Part shown: positions 53,651 to 61,546 of the stretch, piece by piece
How positions within the stretch are numbered: position 1 is the first letter of the stretch
Layout: each line of letters opens with the position of its first letter
DNA from: Paenibacillus hunanensis
Lineage (GTDB): Bacteria > Bacillota > Bacilli > Paenibacillales > Paenibacillaceae
DNA length: 64,000 bases
Direction: 5' to 3'
NCBI RefSeq assembly: GCF_014645615.1
Contig: NZ_BMMB01000005.1
Coordinates: forward strand, 496,001 to 560,000
Program-made: the position numbers and the translations under genes
The notes under the pieces: generated by a model
Database searches by the model: none
What the model was told of the DNA's origin: nothing
What the model saw: only the letters and a program-made list of their open reading frames with translations

Positions 53651-53711
53651 GGCACTTTGATGTGCCACAGGTACATCAAAGTACCCTGGGAACATCCAAG
53701 TGCCTATCCTG
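53651..53711. promoter_or_regulatory. Operator cluster for the HxlR regulator
   Basis: GGCACTTTGATGTGCC (53651-53666) and GGTACATCAAAGTACC (53670-53685) are palindromes and near reverse complements of one another. A third, imperfect copy (CATCCAAGTGCC) lies at about 53693-53704. Confidence 0.75.
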
Positions 53712-53845
53712 CTACTGAATCTATGCATCCCTTTTATACAAGTCACGATACGACTTCAGAGCATCCAACAACCTGTTCATATCGCATTCGCTTCGTACAT
53801 GATAAGCTCCATACCCATCCACGATTCACCAAGGAGGAAGCATCG

Positions 53846-54232
53846 ATGACCGACTACACCGAGCAAGCGCAAAATAATGAACCACCTGAAAAAAGATACC
53901 GAGTCGGCGTTGAAGCCGCACTCGAAGTAATGGGCGGCAAATGGAAGCCACTCATCATCTACCATCTTATGGATGGCGCCAAGCGCACCTCTGAGCTACG
54001 CCGACTCATACCAGATATTACGCAAAAGATGCTAACTACACAGCTCCGAGCACTGGAAAAGGACGATATCATCGTTCGCAACGTATACACCGAGATTCCG
54101 CCCAGAGTCGATTACGAGCTGACCCCTTACGGTAGAAGCCTCAAGCCTGCGCTCGATCTGCTCTGCTACTGGGGCGAGGAGCATCTGAATAAGGTGTATG
54201 GCGATAAGTCGAAGGTGCTGGAAGAGTTTTAA
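53846..54232 (+). CDS. HxlR-family transcriptional regulator
   Basis: 128-aa winged helix regulator: LEVMGGKWKPLIIYHLMDGAKRTSELRRLIPDITQKMLTTQLRALEKDDIIVRNVY is the whole DNA-binding core (key blocks MGGKWKPLI, LTTQLRALE), with a dimer helix at the C-terminus. In YodB/HxlR the residue just before the core is a redox cysteine; here that region reads YRVGVEAALE, with no cysteine, so if it senses electrophiles it must do so differently. Only Cys near residue 109. AAGGAGGAAGCATCG precedes ATG 53846. Its stop codon overlaps the stop of the convergent EVE gene by three bases (TTAA). Confidence 0.88.
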   Translation: MTDYTEQAQNNEPPEKRYRVGVEAALEVMGGKWKPLIIYHLMDGAKRTSELRRLIPDITQKMLTTQLRALEKDDIIVRNVYTEIPPRVDYELTPYGRSLKPALDLLCYWGEEHLNKVYGDKSKVLEEF

Positions 54233-54786
54233 AGCTGGATTTCCACACCCATCGCTTCCGCAATCAGCTGAAAATCATCTGCCGTGATCTGAAATTGCCC
54301 TCTACGAAATAGATAGCCCCAGTTGCGATTGTCACGCGTGAACGACAGCTGATCCAGCAGCCCACGAATACTTGCCTGCTGGCAATCAACATAGTCGATA
54401 TTGCGACGAAACGGAATAAACGTATCGGACATCGCATACTCATACACTTCATCATCGTGCACACGTCCAATAGCGGTAAACGCCTGTAGCGGCTCGCCAC
54501 TTTTCATTTCTGTGCGCGGCGAATAATATACAAACCAATCGCCTTGCTTCATTTTGCGTAAAGGCGCCGCCTTACCATGACATAATTGCGCAAACCCTCC
54601 TGCCACCCCGCGCTGTACATGTGCTTCTGAGACGACACCAATCCAGTACGATGGAGCAGATGACCCGGCAGAAAAGGACTGATCTGGCACATCGTGAGAC
54701 AAAGCTGTCGGCATAGCTGCTGTAGCCGTGGTATCTCCCCCTACAGCAGCTGAGTGCATTGAACCTATAGTCACCTTTTCGGGCAT
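54229..54786 (-). CDS. EVE-domain protein
   Basis: 185 aa. From about residue 45: SYWIGVVSEAHVQRGVAGGFAQLCHGKAAPLRKMKQGDWFVYYSPRTEM (key parts YWIGVVS, GVAGGFAQLCHGK, GDWFVYYSP), then AFTAIGRVHDDEVY and NWGYLFRRGQFQI: a complete EVE domain (PUA-like fold, UPF0310 type). EVE domains bind modified bases or nucleic acid. The first 45 residues are a low-complexity Ala/Thr/Ser-rich extension not usual in the family. GGAGGGACAGCG stands before ATG 54786; an ATG 14 codons earlier has a weaker site and overlaps the DinB gene. Downstream of the DinB-like gene (28 bp) and likely co-transcribed. Confidence 0.85.
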   Translation of the reverse strand: MPEKVTIGSMHSAAVGGDTTATAAMPTALSHDVPDQSFSAGSSAPSYWIGVVSEAHVQRGVAGGFAQLCHGKAAPLRKMKQGDWFVYYSPRTEMKSGEPLQAFTAIGRVHDDEVYEYAMSDTFIPFRRNIDYVDCQQASIRGLLDQLSFTRDNRNWGYLFRRGQFQITADDFQLIAEAMGVEIQL

Positions 54787-54814
54787 CGCTGTCCCTCCTG
54801 CGATAGGACTCTTT

Positions 54815-55630
54815 TTAAGCATGTGCATGCTCCCACCCTTCCTCCAGACGTTGCTGCTGATGCAGATGATGACGATAATGCATCTCGATCAGCCAGAACC
54901 ATTCCCATGCATTCAATCCACCGAGACGTGGATGGGCAACCGTAGGTAAGGATGGCTCAGACTCATTGCGCATCGCTTCCTGTGTAACGTGAATGGATAG
55001 GTTTACGTTCTCGGATGCTGTATTGTCGCAGGAAGTCGCTGTCGGTACAGTTGCTTGTTCACCTTCCTCTGCTGACATTCCGTTCTTTGCTGCATCCATC
55101 AGCAGTTGCTCCTGTACCGCCTGTACAGCTGGAGCCACCTCCATCATCTGGCGCAGCGTTTCCTGCAAGCCTTCTACAAGCTGCTCCTTCTGATCCGGCT
55201 GTAATGGCGTATATTGCGGAGATGGTGGCACCTGAATGCGCTCCTGCGGAAAGCTACCATATTGAAATAAAGCTTCGCCCTGTGCAGTTTTGGCTACACA
55301 CTGGGGCTGGGCTATATTGGCATCTGCCTGTGTAGCTTCAGTAGGTTTACCAGATGTCTGCGTAGCCAGCTCGTCCACCAGCTGTTTTTCCAATACCAGA
55401 CAACGCCGTACATTAGCCAGCTGCATTGCTTGTGCCGATTGAATCAGGTGAACGATCATCTGCCCTAGCGACCATTCATCCGGAGTAGGCTTCCATAGCA
55501 GCTGCTCCATCGACACCTGCTCTAGCTTTTCAATATAGCCATTCACTGTATGCTCCAGACGCTGTAACACCTCATCTACACGTACCTGCTGCTGTGTTGC
55601 CATAGTATTCATCGCTTCGATCTTAACCAC
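54815..55630 (-). CDS. DinB-like metalloprotein with low-complexity insertion
   Basis: 271 aa. DinB/YfiT four-helix fold: RLEHTVNGYIEKLEQVSMEQLLWKPTPDEWSLGQMIVHLIQSA (metal His in MIVHLI) and the C-terminal helix WFWLIEMHYRHHLHQQQRL with two further His ligands. Members are thiol transferases or unknown detoxification enzymes needing bacillithiol. The middle (about 155-225, NGMSAEEGEQATVPTATSCD and on) is a Ser/Thr/Glu/Asn-rich insertion that ordinary DinB proteins (150-170 aa) lack. GTG start at 55630 follows AAGGAGCTGGATAAA. First gene of a two-gene unit with the EVE protein. Confidence 0.8.
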   Translation of the reverse strand: MVKIEAMNTMATQQQVRVDEVLQRLEHTVNGYIEKLEQVSMEQLLWKPTPDEWSLGQMIVHLIQSAQAMQLANVRRCLVLEKQLVDELATQTSGKPTEATQADANIAQPQCVAKTAQGEALFQYGSFPQERIQVPPSPQYTPLQPDQKEQLVEGLQETLRQMMEVAPAVQAVQEQLLMDAAKNGMSAEEGEQATVPTATSCDNTASENVNLSIHVTQEAMRNESEPSLPTVAHPRLGGLNAWEWFWLIEMHYRHHLHQQQRLEEGWEHAHA

Positions 55631-55676
55631 TTTATCCAGCTCCTTTTATCAAATATGGAAGATGGATTCAGCATAA

Positions 55677-55714
55677 CAAAACGCTACTGACAGCAGTGTG
55701 TCAGTAGCGTTTTT
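55677..55714 (-). terminator. Intrinsic terminator overlapping the WYL gene stop codon
   Basis: AAAACGCTACTGACA...TGTCAGTAGCGTTTT, perfect 15-bp stem. Its 5' arm contains the last codons and TGA of the 55701-56648 gene. Confidence 0.85.
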
Positions 55715-56648
55715 GCATTTTTTTAATTTCTTCGCGCAATCGTTCTCGTAGCGATTCCGGCTCCAGCACCTCGACCGCTGCTCCCCAGCTTAGCGTCCAT
55801 TGCAATAGCTCCTCGATGCGCCGCACTCGTAGCGTCGCCAGCCATCCACTCTCATCTGGCTCCAAGGATTCCATATAAAAATTACCTGTTTCCTGCACAT
55901 GCTCTCCAGCAGAAGCATCGAACCGCATTCGTACGACGATATCACGATCATCCATCACCTTGCGTGCATGCAGATCAAAACCCGGCTGAATCTCAAATGT
56001 CTGCTCCAGTACCATCAATTCTCGCATACGAGATAATCGAAAATACCGAATCGCCTGCCGCTCATGACAAAAAGCAACCAGCATCCATGCCGCCTGTGTG
56101 AAGACAAGCCCATACGGATCGACCGTACGCACACTGTGACGCGAATCCTCTGGCTCCGTTAAGCTTTTGGAATAATGAAAATGCACACTGTGCTTCTGTA
56201 AAATAGCATGACGCAGCGGCTCCAACCGTTCCTTTTCCAGTACAGTCGTTCCTGCCATTCGTTCATGCAGTAAGCGAATCGCCGACCGTACCCGTGAGGC
56301 CTCCTCCTGTACCGGCTTGGTCAGAATCGCCTCAATCTTCTGCTGTGCATGATGTGCCTTCGCCCCATATTCCGCATCCAGCAGCATATGTACAAAGTCC
56401 GCACCCACGAGTAGCGCCACCGCTTCCTCTGCTGTAAAGCTAATCGGAGGCAAGAAATATCCCTCCATTAGCGAATAGCCCATGCCCGGTGCACCGACTA
56501 TCGGAACGCCCGCCTCACTCAGCGCCTGCACATCCCGATAGATCGTCCGCACACTCGTCTCAAACTGCGCCGCCAGATCCTCCGCCCGCCGCATCCCATA
56601 ACGCTGTAGCTCCATGACGATGGCTAGCATGCGATCTGTTTTGTTCAT
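55701..56648 (-). CDS. HTH/WYL-domain transcriptional regulator (YafY type)
   Basis: 315 aa. N-terminal HTH (about 5-60): MLAIVMELQRYGMRRAEDLAAQFETSVRTIYRDVQALSEAGVPI (key block SVRTIYRDVQAL). The WYL ligand domain follows at about 140-220 (VDPYGLVFTQAAWMLVAFCHERQAIRYFRLSRM) and a WCX C-terminal domain to the end. WYL regulators bind oligonucleotides or second messengers or sense DNA damage; this subgroup is common beside DinB or SRPBCC genes, and a DinB-like gene does follow downstream. AGAAAGGAACACCCT precedes the ATG. Confidence 0.9.
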   Translation of the reverse strand: MNKTDRMLAIVMELQRYGMRRAEDLAAQFETSVRTIYRDVQALSEAGVPIVGAPGMGYSLMEGYFLPPISFTAEEAVALLVGADFVHMLLDAEYGAKAHHAQQKIEAILTKPVQEEASRVRSAIRLLHERMAGTTVLEKERLEPLRHAILQKHSVHFHYSKSLTEPEDSRHSVRTVDPYGLVFTQAAWMLVAFCHERQAIRYFRLSRMRELMVLEQTFEIQPGFDLHARKVMDDRDIVVRMRFDASAGEHVQETGNFYMESLEPDESGWLATLRVRRIEELLQWTLSWGAAVEVLEPESLRERLREEIKKMQKRY

Positions 56649-56696
56649 AGGGTGTTCCTTTCTGTAGATGGTGTAGGGGTATAGTTAAGCAGCTAT

Positions 56697-57185
56697 CTAT
56701 TCTATTCCTCGATTGGGCATCGGAAAATAATTCATCTGCACTGTAGACACTAGTTTCTCCTTTTCTGCTGCTGTGATTGCTTCTGTGCAATCGTCGGACT
56801 GCTCCTGAGACAAGTCACGTCGATACTTGCCTTCTTCCAGCTTCATATCCACAAAGTCCACAATCTGCTGTAGTGAAGCAATCTGATTCACAATATTTGC
56901 CCGATGATCGCGTAGCATCTGCACTAATTCGGGATATTCCGCTGGATCAGCATCGGCAGACACATCCAGAAAAGGGCGCATCTCATCCAGAGACATCCCG
57001 GTCTTTTTTAAACAGTTCAGCAGTAAAATCGTCTGCATATCGGATGAGCGGTACATACGGTGCCCATTTTCCTTGCGAGCGATCTTCGGCAATAGCGCAA
57101 TCTTCTCATAATAACGAATCGTATCCTCACTGATGCCTGTTTGCTCAGCGACCTGCTTGATCGTAAATGTCGTCTCCATACCCAT
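56697..57185 (-). CDS. MerR-family regulator, AdhR-like
   Basis: 162 aa. HTH/wing at residues 7-75: FTIKQVAEQTGISEDTIRYYEKIALLPKIARKENGHRMY (key part SEDTIRYYEKIALLP). Single Cys58 sits in LLLNCLKKTGMSL, the place of the aldehyde-sensing cysteine of AdhR/NmlR-type regulators; a coiled-coil dimer helix follows. GGAG lies ten bases before ATG 57185. Faces an SDR gene; both genes have a promoter with the 19-bp spacer and an ACCTGGAGT-type dyad that MerR proteins untwist. Likely an activator of the SDR in response to a reactive aldehyde. Confidence 0.88.
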   Translation of the reverse strand: MGMETTFTIKQVAEQTGISEDTIRYYEKIALLPKIARKENGHRMYRSSDMQTILLLNCLKKTGMSLDEMRPFLDVSADADPAEYPELVQMLRDHRANIVNQIASLQQIVDFVDMKLEEGKYRRDLSQEQSDDCTEAITAAEKEKLVSTVQMNYFPMPNRGIE

Positions 57186-57219
57186 CGCATGCTCACTCCT
57201 ATCGGCTATTGTACTGTCC

Positions 57220-57318
57220 ATGATATAACCTGGAGTTGACTCCAGGTCAAGCTTATCGTTCCACTGTGATTCTGTCTATATACGCGCTTGACCTGAAGTC
57301 GACTCCAGGTTTTACAAT
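57220..57318. promoter_or_regulatory. Pair of divergent MerR-type promoters
   Basis: Minus: -35 TTGACC (57245-57250), 19-bp spacer, -10 TATCAT (57220-57225), with ACCTGGAGTTGACTCCAGGT centred between. Plus: -35 TTGACC (57288-57293), 19-bp spacer, -10 TACAAT (57313-57318), with ACCTGAAGTCGACTCCAGGT. Confidence 0.9.
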
Positions 57319-57362
57319 GAGCACCAGCAGCAACTATTCCATTGCCCAAAGGAGATCGACCT

Positions 57363-58229
57363 ATGCCTACACCACCTTATATCGCCTGTATTACAGGTGC
57401 CAATGCCGGAATCGGCTTAGAGCTTACGCGCAAGCTACTACGAGAGGGCTGGCACGTCATTGCGATCAACCGTTCCGACTTTTCGCTAGCAGACGCTCCC
57501 ATTCAGCAGGCAATCCAAAGCCGACAGCTTCGACCGTATATCGTCACTGATCTTGCGGATTACGATCATCTACGCGCTGTGCTACACAAGATTCAGCAGC
57601 AGGAGCAACGGATCGACGTGTTATTCAACAATGCAGGCAGAAGCTTTCCCGAGCTTAGCTATTCTCCGCAAGGACGCGAGCTTCATTACGAGCTGATGAC
57701 CGTGGTACCTTATATCATTCTAATGGAGCTACGCGAGCTTCTGCATCGCAGCACGATCCGAACGGTCATTAACACCTCAACGTCTGCCTTCCAATTCACA
57801 CGCCACATCGATAATGCTACGCTGCAACAACCACAGACCTTCCGCAAGCTCACCGGCCCGTATGCCTCCTCCAAGCTAGCACTATCGCTATGGACACAGG
57901 CGGCGGCACCACATGTAGCCAGGGAAGGGATCATAATACGCAGCGTCGATCCAGGCGGTAATAATACACTTCGCAAAGATAAACCGTCCGGCTTACCGCT
58001 GCTGGTCAAGCCGCTGATGAAGCTATTTTTCCCTCCGCCAACTCACGGCGCAGAGCAGCTGTATCAGGGAGCAATGGATAGCAGCATCCATCACAACCAG
58101 ACAGGTGTTTTTATATCCAAAGGCAAAATTACAAAGCTTAAATTCAGCGATCAGGCACAGGAGATTTGGGAGCAGGTACATCGCATTTATGAGCAGGAAT
58201 TTGCCCAGCAAGAGGTTTCGTTTAAGTGA
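57363..58229 (+). CDS. Short-chain dehydrogenase/reductase under MerR control
   Basis: 288 aa. Rossmann start YIACITGANAGIGLELTRKLL, then FNNAGRSF; catalytic Ser in NTSTSAFQF, YASSK with Tyr and Lys, and SVDPGGNNT. Strand arrangement is classical SDR with an extended C-terminal helix. Substrate unknown; induction by the AdhR-like MerR protein suggests an aldehyde or ketone reductase. AAAGGAGATCGACCT precedes ATG 57363 (MPTPPYIAC). Confidence 0.88.
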   Translation: MPTPPYIACITGANAGIGLELTRKLLREGWHVIAINRSDFSLADAPIQQAIQSRQLRPYIVTDLADYDHLRAVLHKIQQQEQRIDVLFNNAGRSFPELSYSPQGRELHYELMTVVPYIILMELRELLHRSTIRTVINTSTSAFQFTRHIDNATLQQPQTFRKLTGPYASSKLALSLWTQAAAPHVAREGIIIRSVDPGGNNTLRKDKPSGLPLLVKPLMKLFFPPPTHGAEQLYQGAMDSSIHHNQTGVFISKGKITKLKFSDQAQEIWEQVHRIYEQEFAQQEVSFK

Positions 58230-58338
58230 ATGGTGAGCATGGATACGAAGTACATTTACGTATACAAGCTCAGGTGCATATAGGGCTTGCACCAGACTGT
58301 ATTTATATAGCAAGCTACGTATACTCCATGTTCACATG

Positions 58339-58674
58339 CTATTGATTGTGCGCGCCCCACTCGCATAGCTGCTCCAATACGGGCAATAATGTCTGTGCTT
58401 TGGGTGTTAATGTATACTCCACCTTCGGTGGAATCTGTGGATACTCTGTACGCTCTACGAGTCCGTCTGCCTCCAGCTCCTTTAGCTGTGCACTCAGAAC
58501 TTTATATGTGATTGCTCCAAGCTGCCGCTGCATTTCATTGAAACGAACGGGTTGCCGGGCGGCCAGCAAGTACAGAATCGCTAGCTTCCACTTGCCACAG
58601 ATCACCGACATCGTATACCCAAACGGCGTATCACCAATGACCGTATCTTTACCTTTGAAGTCCTGTAATCCCAT
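58339..58674 (-). CDS. HxlR-family transcriptional regulator
   Basis: 111 aa: YTMSVICGKWKLAILYLLAARQPVRFNEMQRQLGAITYKVLSAQLKELEADGLVERTEY (key block CGKWKLAILYLL, LSAQLKELE) is the whole winged helix. One Cys near residue 26 at the start of helix 1 and one near the C-terminus (QLCEWG). AAAGGATAGTGTAACT precedes the ATG. Divergent from the RidA gene; a perfect 15-bp palindrome lies between. Confidence 0.88.
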   Translation of the reverse strand: MGLQDFKGKDTVIGDTPFGYTMSVICGKWKLAILYLLAARQPVRFNEMQRQLGAITYKVLSAQLKELEADGLVERTEYPQIPPKVEYTLTPKAQTLLPVLEQLCEWGAHNQ

Positions 58675-58691
58675 AGTTACACTATCCTTTC

Positions 58692-58706
58692 AGATAGTAC
58701 CTATCT
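58692..58706. promoter_or_regulatory. Operator palindrome between HxlR and RidA genes
   Basis: AGATAG-TAC-CTATCT, perfect dyad 17 bp upstream of the HxlR start. Confidence 0.7.
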
Positions 58707-58779
58707 TTATTGTGCGTACTACCCCATGATTTTTGCCCAGTTTATACTAGCCTTAATTCAAAGTAAAGGGGCGACCATC

Positions 58780-59178
58780 ATGGCAACAATTCAGACGTAC
58801 AATCACTCCCTCTGGGATCATGGCATTACACAAGGCTATCGCGTGGATAACACCATTTATATTTCCGGTCAGTTTGCTCATAATGACAAGGGAGAATTTG
58901 TAGGTGCAGGGGATATTGAGGCACAGGTACAGCAAACGCTGAACAATCTGGACGGCGTGCTAGAGCAATTTGGAGTCACAAAACACAATCTAGCCTATGT
59001 AGAGATCTATTTAACAGATGCACAGGCACATGGAGAGATTGCTATCGAGCTGTTTAAGAAATACGTAGGCGATCATCGTCCGGCAGGCAGCATGATCGGA
59101 GTGACATATCTGGCATTTCCAGAGCAGTTGGTGGAGATTCGAGCTGTCGCGCATACGGATGAACAGAGAATTGTATGA
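58780..59178 (+). CDS. RidA-family (YjgF/Rid) protein
   Basis: 132 aa, forms trimers that hydrolyse reactive enamine/imine intermediates. YRVDNTIYISGQFAHNDKGEFVGAGDIEAQVQQTLNNL (key blocks IYISGQFA, GDIEAQVQQTLNN) is the standard front half; VEIYLTD and RPAGSMIGVTYLAFPEQLVEIRAVA include the second half of the active site. The position of the catalytic Arg (R in RPAG) is kept, although it sits in a variant loop. AAAGGGGCGACCATC precedes ATG 58780. Adjacent HxlR suggests stress-regulated expression. Terminator follows at 59199-59239. Confidence 0.88.
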   Translation: MATIQTYNHSLWDHGITQGYRVDNTIYISGQFAHNDKGEFVGAGDIEAQVQQTLNNLDGVLEQFGVTKHNLAYVEIYLTDAQAHGEIAIELFKKYVGDHRPAGSMIGVTYLAFPEQLVEIRAVAHTDEQRIV

Positions 59179-59198
59179 TAGATACAGGTTTAAACCAT

Positions 59199-59239
59199 AC
59201 ACAAAAGGAGGACTTCGCTGGAAGTCACTCCTTTTGTGT
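59199..59239 (+). terminator. Terminator after the RidA gene
   Basis: ACACAAAAGGAG-GACTTC/GAAGTC-CTCCTTTTGTGT followed by TTTAATT. Confidence 0.85.
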
Positions 59240-59331
59240 TTTAATTGGGTGGGAAATACGGATGATTTTTAATAACCAGATGCGATGAAGCCTATCCTCA
59301 AGCCCTGCATGACCATAGACAATGGTTACAT

Positions 59332-59964
59332 TTATTTCGTACCGATCGATTTGTCACGCTTTGGGCTTGCAATCGTAAATAGATCGGACATACGCGCATA
59401 ATATTCACCTGCCAGGCGTGCGACAGGCTGAAGCTGGAACGGATCAATTTTCCCATGATCATAAATACGATCATCGATGTGCATCTGCACCACACGACCG
59501 AGCACGAGATTGGAAGACCCTGCTCCCTTGCCAATCGTTAAAATATCCTCCAGCACGCATTCCATATGGATCGGGCTTTCCTTTACACGATAAGGCAGTA
59601 CCTGTGCGCTAGGCACAGGCGTTAGGCCCGTCTCCTGAAATTCATTCACCCCATAGGCAAATTCAAACGAAGCTTCATTCACCTGCGCTACGATCTGCTC
59701 GGTCACGATATTAATTACAAATTGCCCGGTCGCTTCAATATTGCGCAGTGTATCCTTTTTCGTGCCGTCCTCTGGACGAATTAAAGGAGCAAAGGCAACG
59801 GTAAAGGGCTGCGGACATACACCGCAAAAGTTACTAAATGGTGCCAGATTCGGAACGCCCTCCGCAGACATCGTGGACACGAGCGCGATCGGTCTCGGAA
59901 CAATCGATCCTGTATATAATTTGTAGCTGTCCTTCCACGTCAGTTGGTCTGTAATAATCTCCAT
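59332..59964 (-). CDS. Flavin reductase family protein (FMN-binding split barrel)
   Basis: 210 aa. KLYTGSIVPRPIALVSTMSAEGVPNLAPFSNFCGVCPQPFTVAFAP (blocks GSIVPRPIALVST, NLAPFSNF) and later GQFVINIV, SPIHMECVLEDI: the flavin-reductase-like split barrel common in Bacilli, which binds FMN and reduces flavin or acts as an unassigned oxidoreductase. Two Cys in FCGVCP are unusual close neighbours. GAGAGGATGCGATAAGC precedes ATG 59964 (MEIITDQL). Divergent from a MerR gene; both have 19-bp-spacer promoters. Confidence 0.85.
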   Translation of the reverse strand: MEIITDQLTWKDSYKLYTGSIVPRPIALVSTMSAEGVPNLAPFSNFCGVCPQPFTVAFAPLIRPEDGTKKDTLRNIEATGQFVINIVTEQIVAQVNEASFEFAYGVNEFQETGLTPVPSAQVLPYRVKESPIHMECVLEDILTIGKGAGSSNLVLGRVVQMHIDDRIYDHGKIDPFQLQPVARLAGEYYARMSDLFTIASPKRDKSIGTK

Positions 59965-60063
59965 GCTTATCGCATCCTCTCTTCTTATCCATGTATACGC
60001 ATCACGCTGATCATCTTCCCTCTCGTTACTGCCAATGCATAGCTGCAAGAAAGGCATGAGTGA

Positions 60064-60246
60064 AGTATAAGGATTAGAGCTGACTCGAAGTCAAGCATCG
60101 AAAATAAAATGATGGCAGCGTCATATTCAGATCGCATTGTAGGCAATGAAGCGCAAGTATCCACCATGTCATAGCCAATTTAGCGCAAACTAACTCATAT
60201 TAGCCATTGCAAAGCTTGACTTCGAGCTAGCTCTAAGGTGTACGAT
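60064..60246. promoter_or_regulatory. Two MerR-type promoters for flavin reductase and merR
   Basis: Minus: -35 TTGACT (60089-60094), 19-bp spacer, -10 TATACT (60064-60069). Plus: -35 TTGACT (60216-60221), 19-bp spacer, -10 TACGAT (60241-60246). Both spacers begin TCGAG and contain AGCTCTAA. Confidence 0.88.
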
Positions 60247-60282
60247 CATAATACGTATACAGAATGAAGGAGAGACGATGCC

Positions 60283-60681
60283 ATGCTAACCATTAGCCAG
60301 GTGACGGAGCAAACCGGCTTGACCGCCTACACGCTTCGCTATTATGAAAAGATTGGTGTGCTCAAAAATCCACAGCGTACAGAAGGCGGCGCACGCCTAT
60401 ATAGCGAAAGCGATGTTACGTATATCCAATGCCTTGTCCATTTAAAAAAGCTAGGCTTATCGCTAGAAGAGATTACCGAATTCACCCGCGATGGCTGTGT
60501 AATGGAGAAGATCAAGCAGGGAGAAGACCCGGCTCATTTCACACCTACGCTAAGCAAACGAACCGAAATTCTGTCCAAATACCTTGCGGAATTGGAAGCC
60601 AAGCGGCAGGAGCTGGATGGGATTATCGCGATGACGCGGGCGAAGCTGGAAGGATATCATGAGCTGTCGCAGGACGTTTGA
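60283..60681 (+). CDS. MerR-family regulator
   Basis: 132 aa. HTH and wing at 1-70: TISQVTEQTGLTAYTLRYYEKIGVLKNPQRTEGGARLY (key part LTAYTLRYYEKIGVL), then LVHLKKLGLSLEEITEF and a C-terminal coiled coil (LSKYLAELEAKRQELDGIIAMTRAKL). Cysteines near 46 and 68 (YIQCLVH, DGCVMEK); the first is three residues off the AdhR sensor position. GAAGGAGAGACGATGCC precedes the ATG. Activator of the divergent flavin reductase gene and of itself, judging by the matched promoters. Confidence 0.88.
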   Translation: MLTISQVTEQTGLTAYTLRYYEKIGVLKNPQRTEGGARLYSESDVTYIQCLVHLKKLGLSLEEITEFTRDGCVMEKIKQGEDPAHFTPTLSKRTEILSKYLAELEAKRQELDGIIAMTRAKLEGYHELSQDV

Positions 60682-60721
60682 TAAAATAACCTGTGCAGCA
60701 GAACGAATACAGAAGAGAACA

Positions 60722-60764
60722 GAGCAAACAATGGATATTTTCTAAAGATACCCGTTGTTTGCTC
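60722..60764. terminator. Convergent terminator between merR and VOC genes
   Basis: GAGCAAACAA-tgGATA...TACCCG-TTGTTTGCTC stem; tails are short, so moderate strength. Confidence 0.65.
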
Positions 60765-60773
60765 CGCTCTTAC

Positions 60774-61181
60774 CTATCTACTCCCAAACCGTCGAATCGC
60801 CTCTTCCGTGACCGGCTCGAACCAATTCACCAGATTCCCATCTGGATCACGAAATAGCATTGAGCGATTTCCCCACGGCATTGTGGTTGGCTGCTGTACC
60901 CATTGTTCCTGTTCCACCAGTGATTTTAGGCGCGCATATTCTGCTTCAATATCATCCACACGAAACTCCAAAATTACCGTACGATTGCTCGCCGCCTGTA
61001 CCGAATCGTCACCAAATAACTGCGCGGTCTGCGAATGCCCAATTGCCAGTGTACAAGACGGCAGCACCAGCTCGGCAAATACAGGCGCTAGCCGCTCTGC
61101 CTGAACGCCAAGCACCCCTTCATAAAAAGATACAAGACGATCCAGATCGTCGGTAATGATGCGTACAGAAGCAAAATTCAT
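60774..61181 (-). CDS. VOC-family (glyoxalase-like) protein
   Basis: 135 aa with two beta-alpha-beta-beta-beta modules: SVRIITDDLDRLVSFYEGVLGVQAERL and LEFRVDDIEAEYARLKSLV, ending in the signature NRSMLFRDPDGNLVNWFEP. Metal-ligand positions are only partly kept (no His at the start; Glu in NWFEP present). Could be a lyase/dioxygenase-like or antibiotic-binding protein. No strong ribosome site: AAAGGATGATAAACG is the best. Single gene. Confidence 0.85.
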   Translation of the reverse strand: MNFASVRIITDDLDRLVSFYEGVLGVQAERLAPVFAELVLPSCTLAIGHSQTAQLFGDDSVQAASNRTVILEFRVDDIEAEYARLKSLVEQEQWVQQPTTMPWGNRSMLFRDPDGNLVNWFEPVTEEAIRRFGSR

Positions 61182-61290
61182 CGTTTATCATCCTTTCGGT
61201 TGGTCAATGGAATTGCAAAATGTAGAGTTACAATCGTGGTTGAATATATCAGTCGTGACTCTGCTTTCTTCTTACCTATCTGATTATAAA

Positions 61291-61327
61291 AAAAAGCTAC
61301 TGACAACGTGATGTCAGTAGCCTTTTT
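61291..61327 (-). terminator. Strong terminator (minus) after the APH-like gene
   Basis: Minus strand GCTACTGACA...TGTCAGTAGC followed by eight T; 220 nt after the APH-like stop. Its stem is nearly the same as that at 55677-55714. Confidence 0.8.
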
Positions 61328-61546
61328 AGAAATTTTACTGGATCGTTACTTTCTATAGTCTCGTGTAGCAGCCTTGATGGGGATACTTTCACTGCACGCC
61401 TGCTGTATAGTAGTATATTTCCCCTACGTACAATGGGTCGTTCCAGCCCCTCCATTCTGCTCACTTCTCAGCATTGCATTGGCCTCACATGATCTGCCCG
61501 ATCTGTATAAGATCCATATGTACCATCCAGATCGTTGTTCTTCCCT

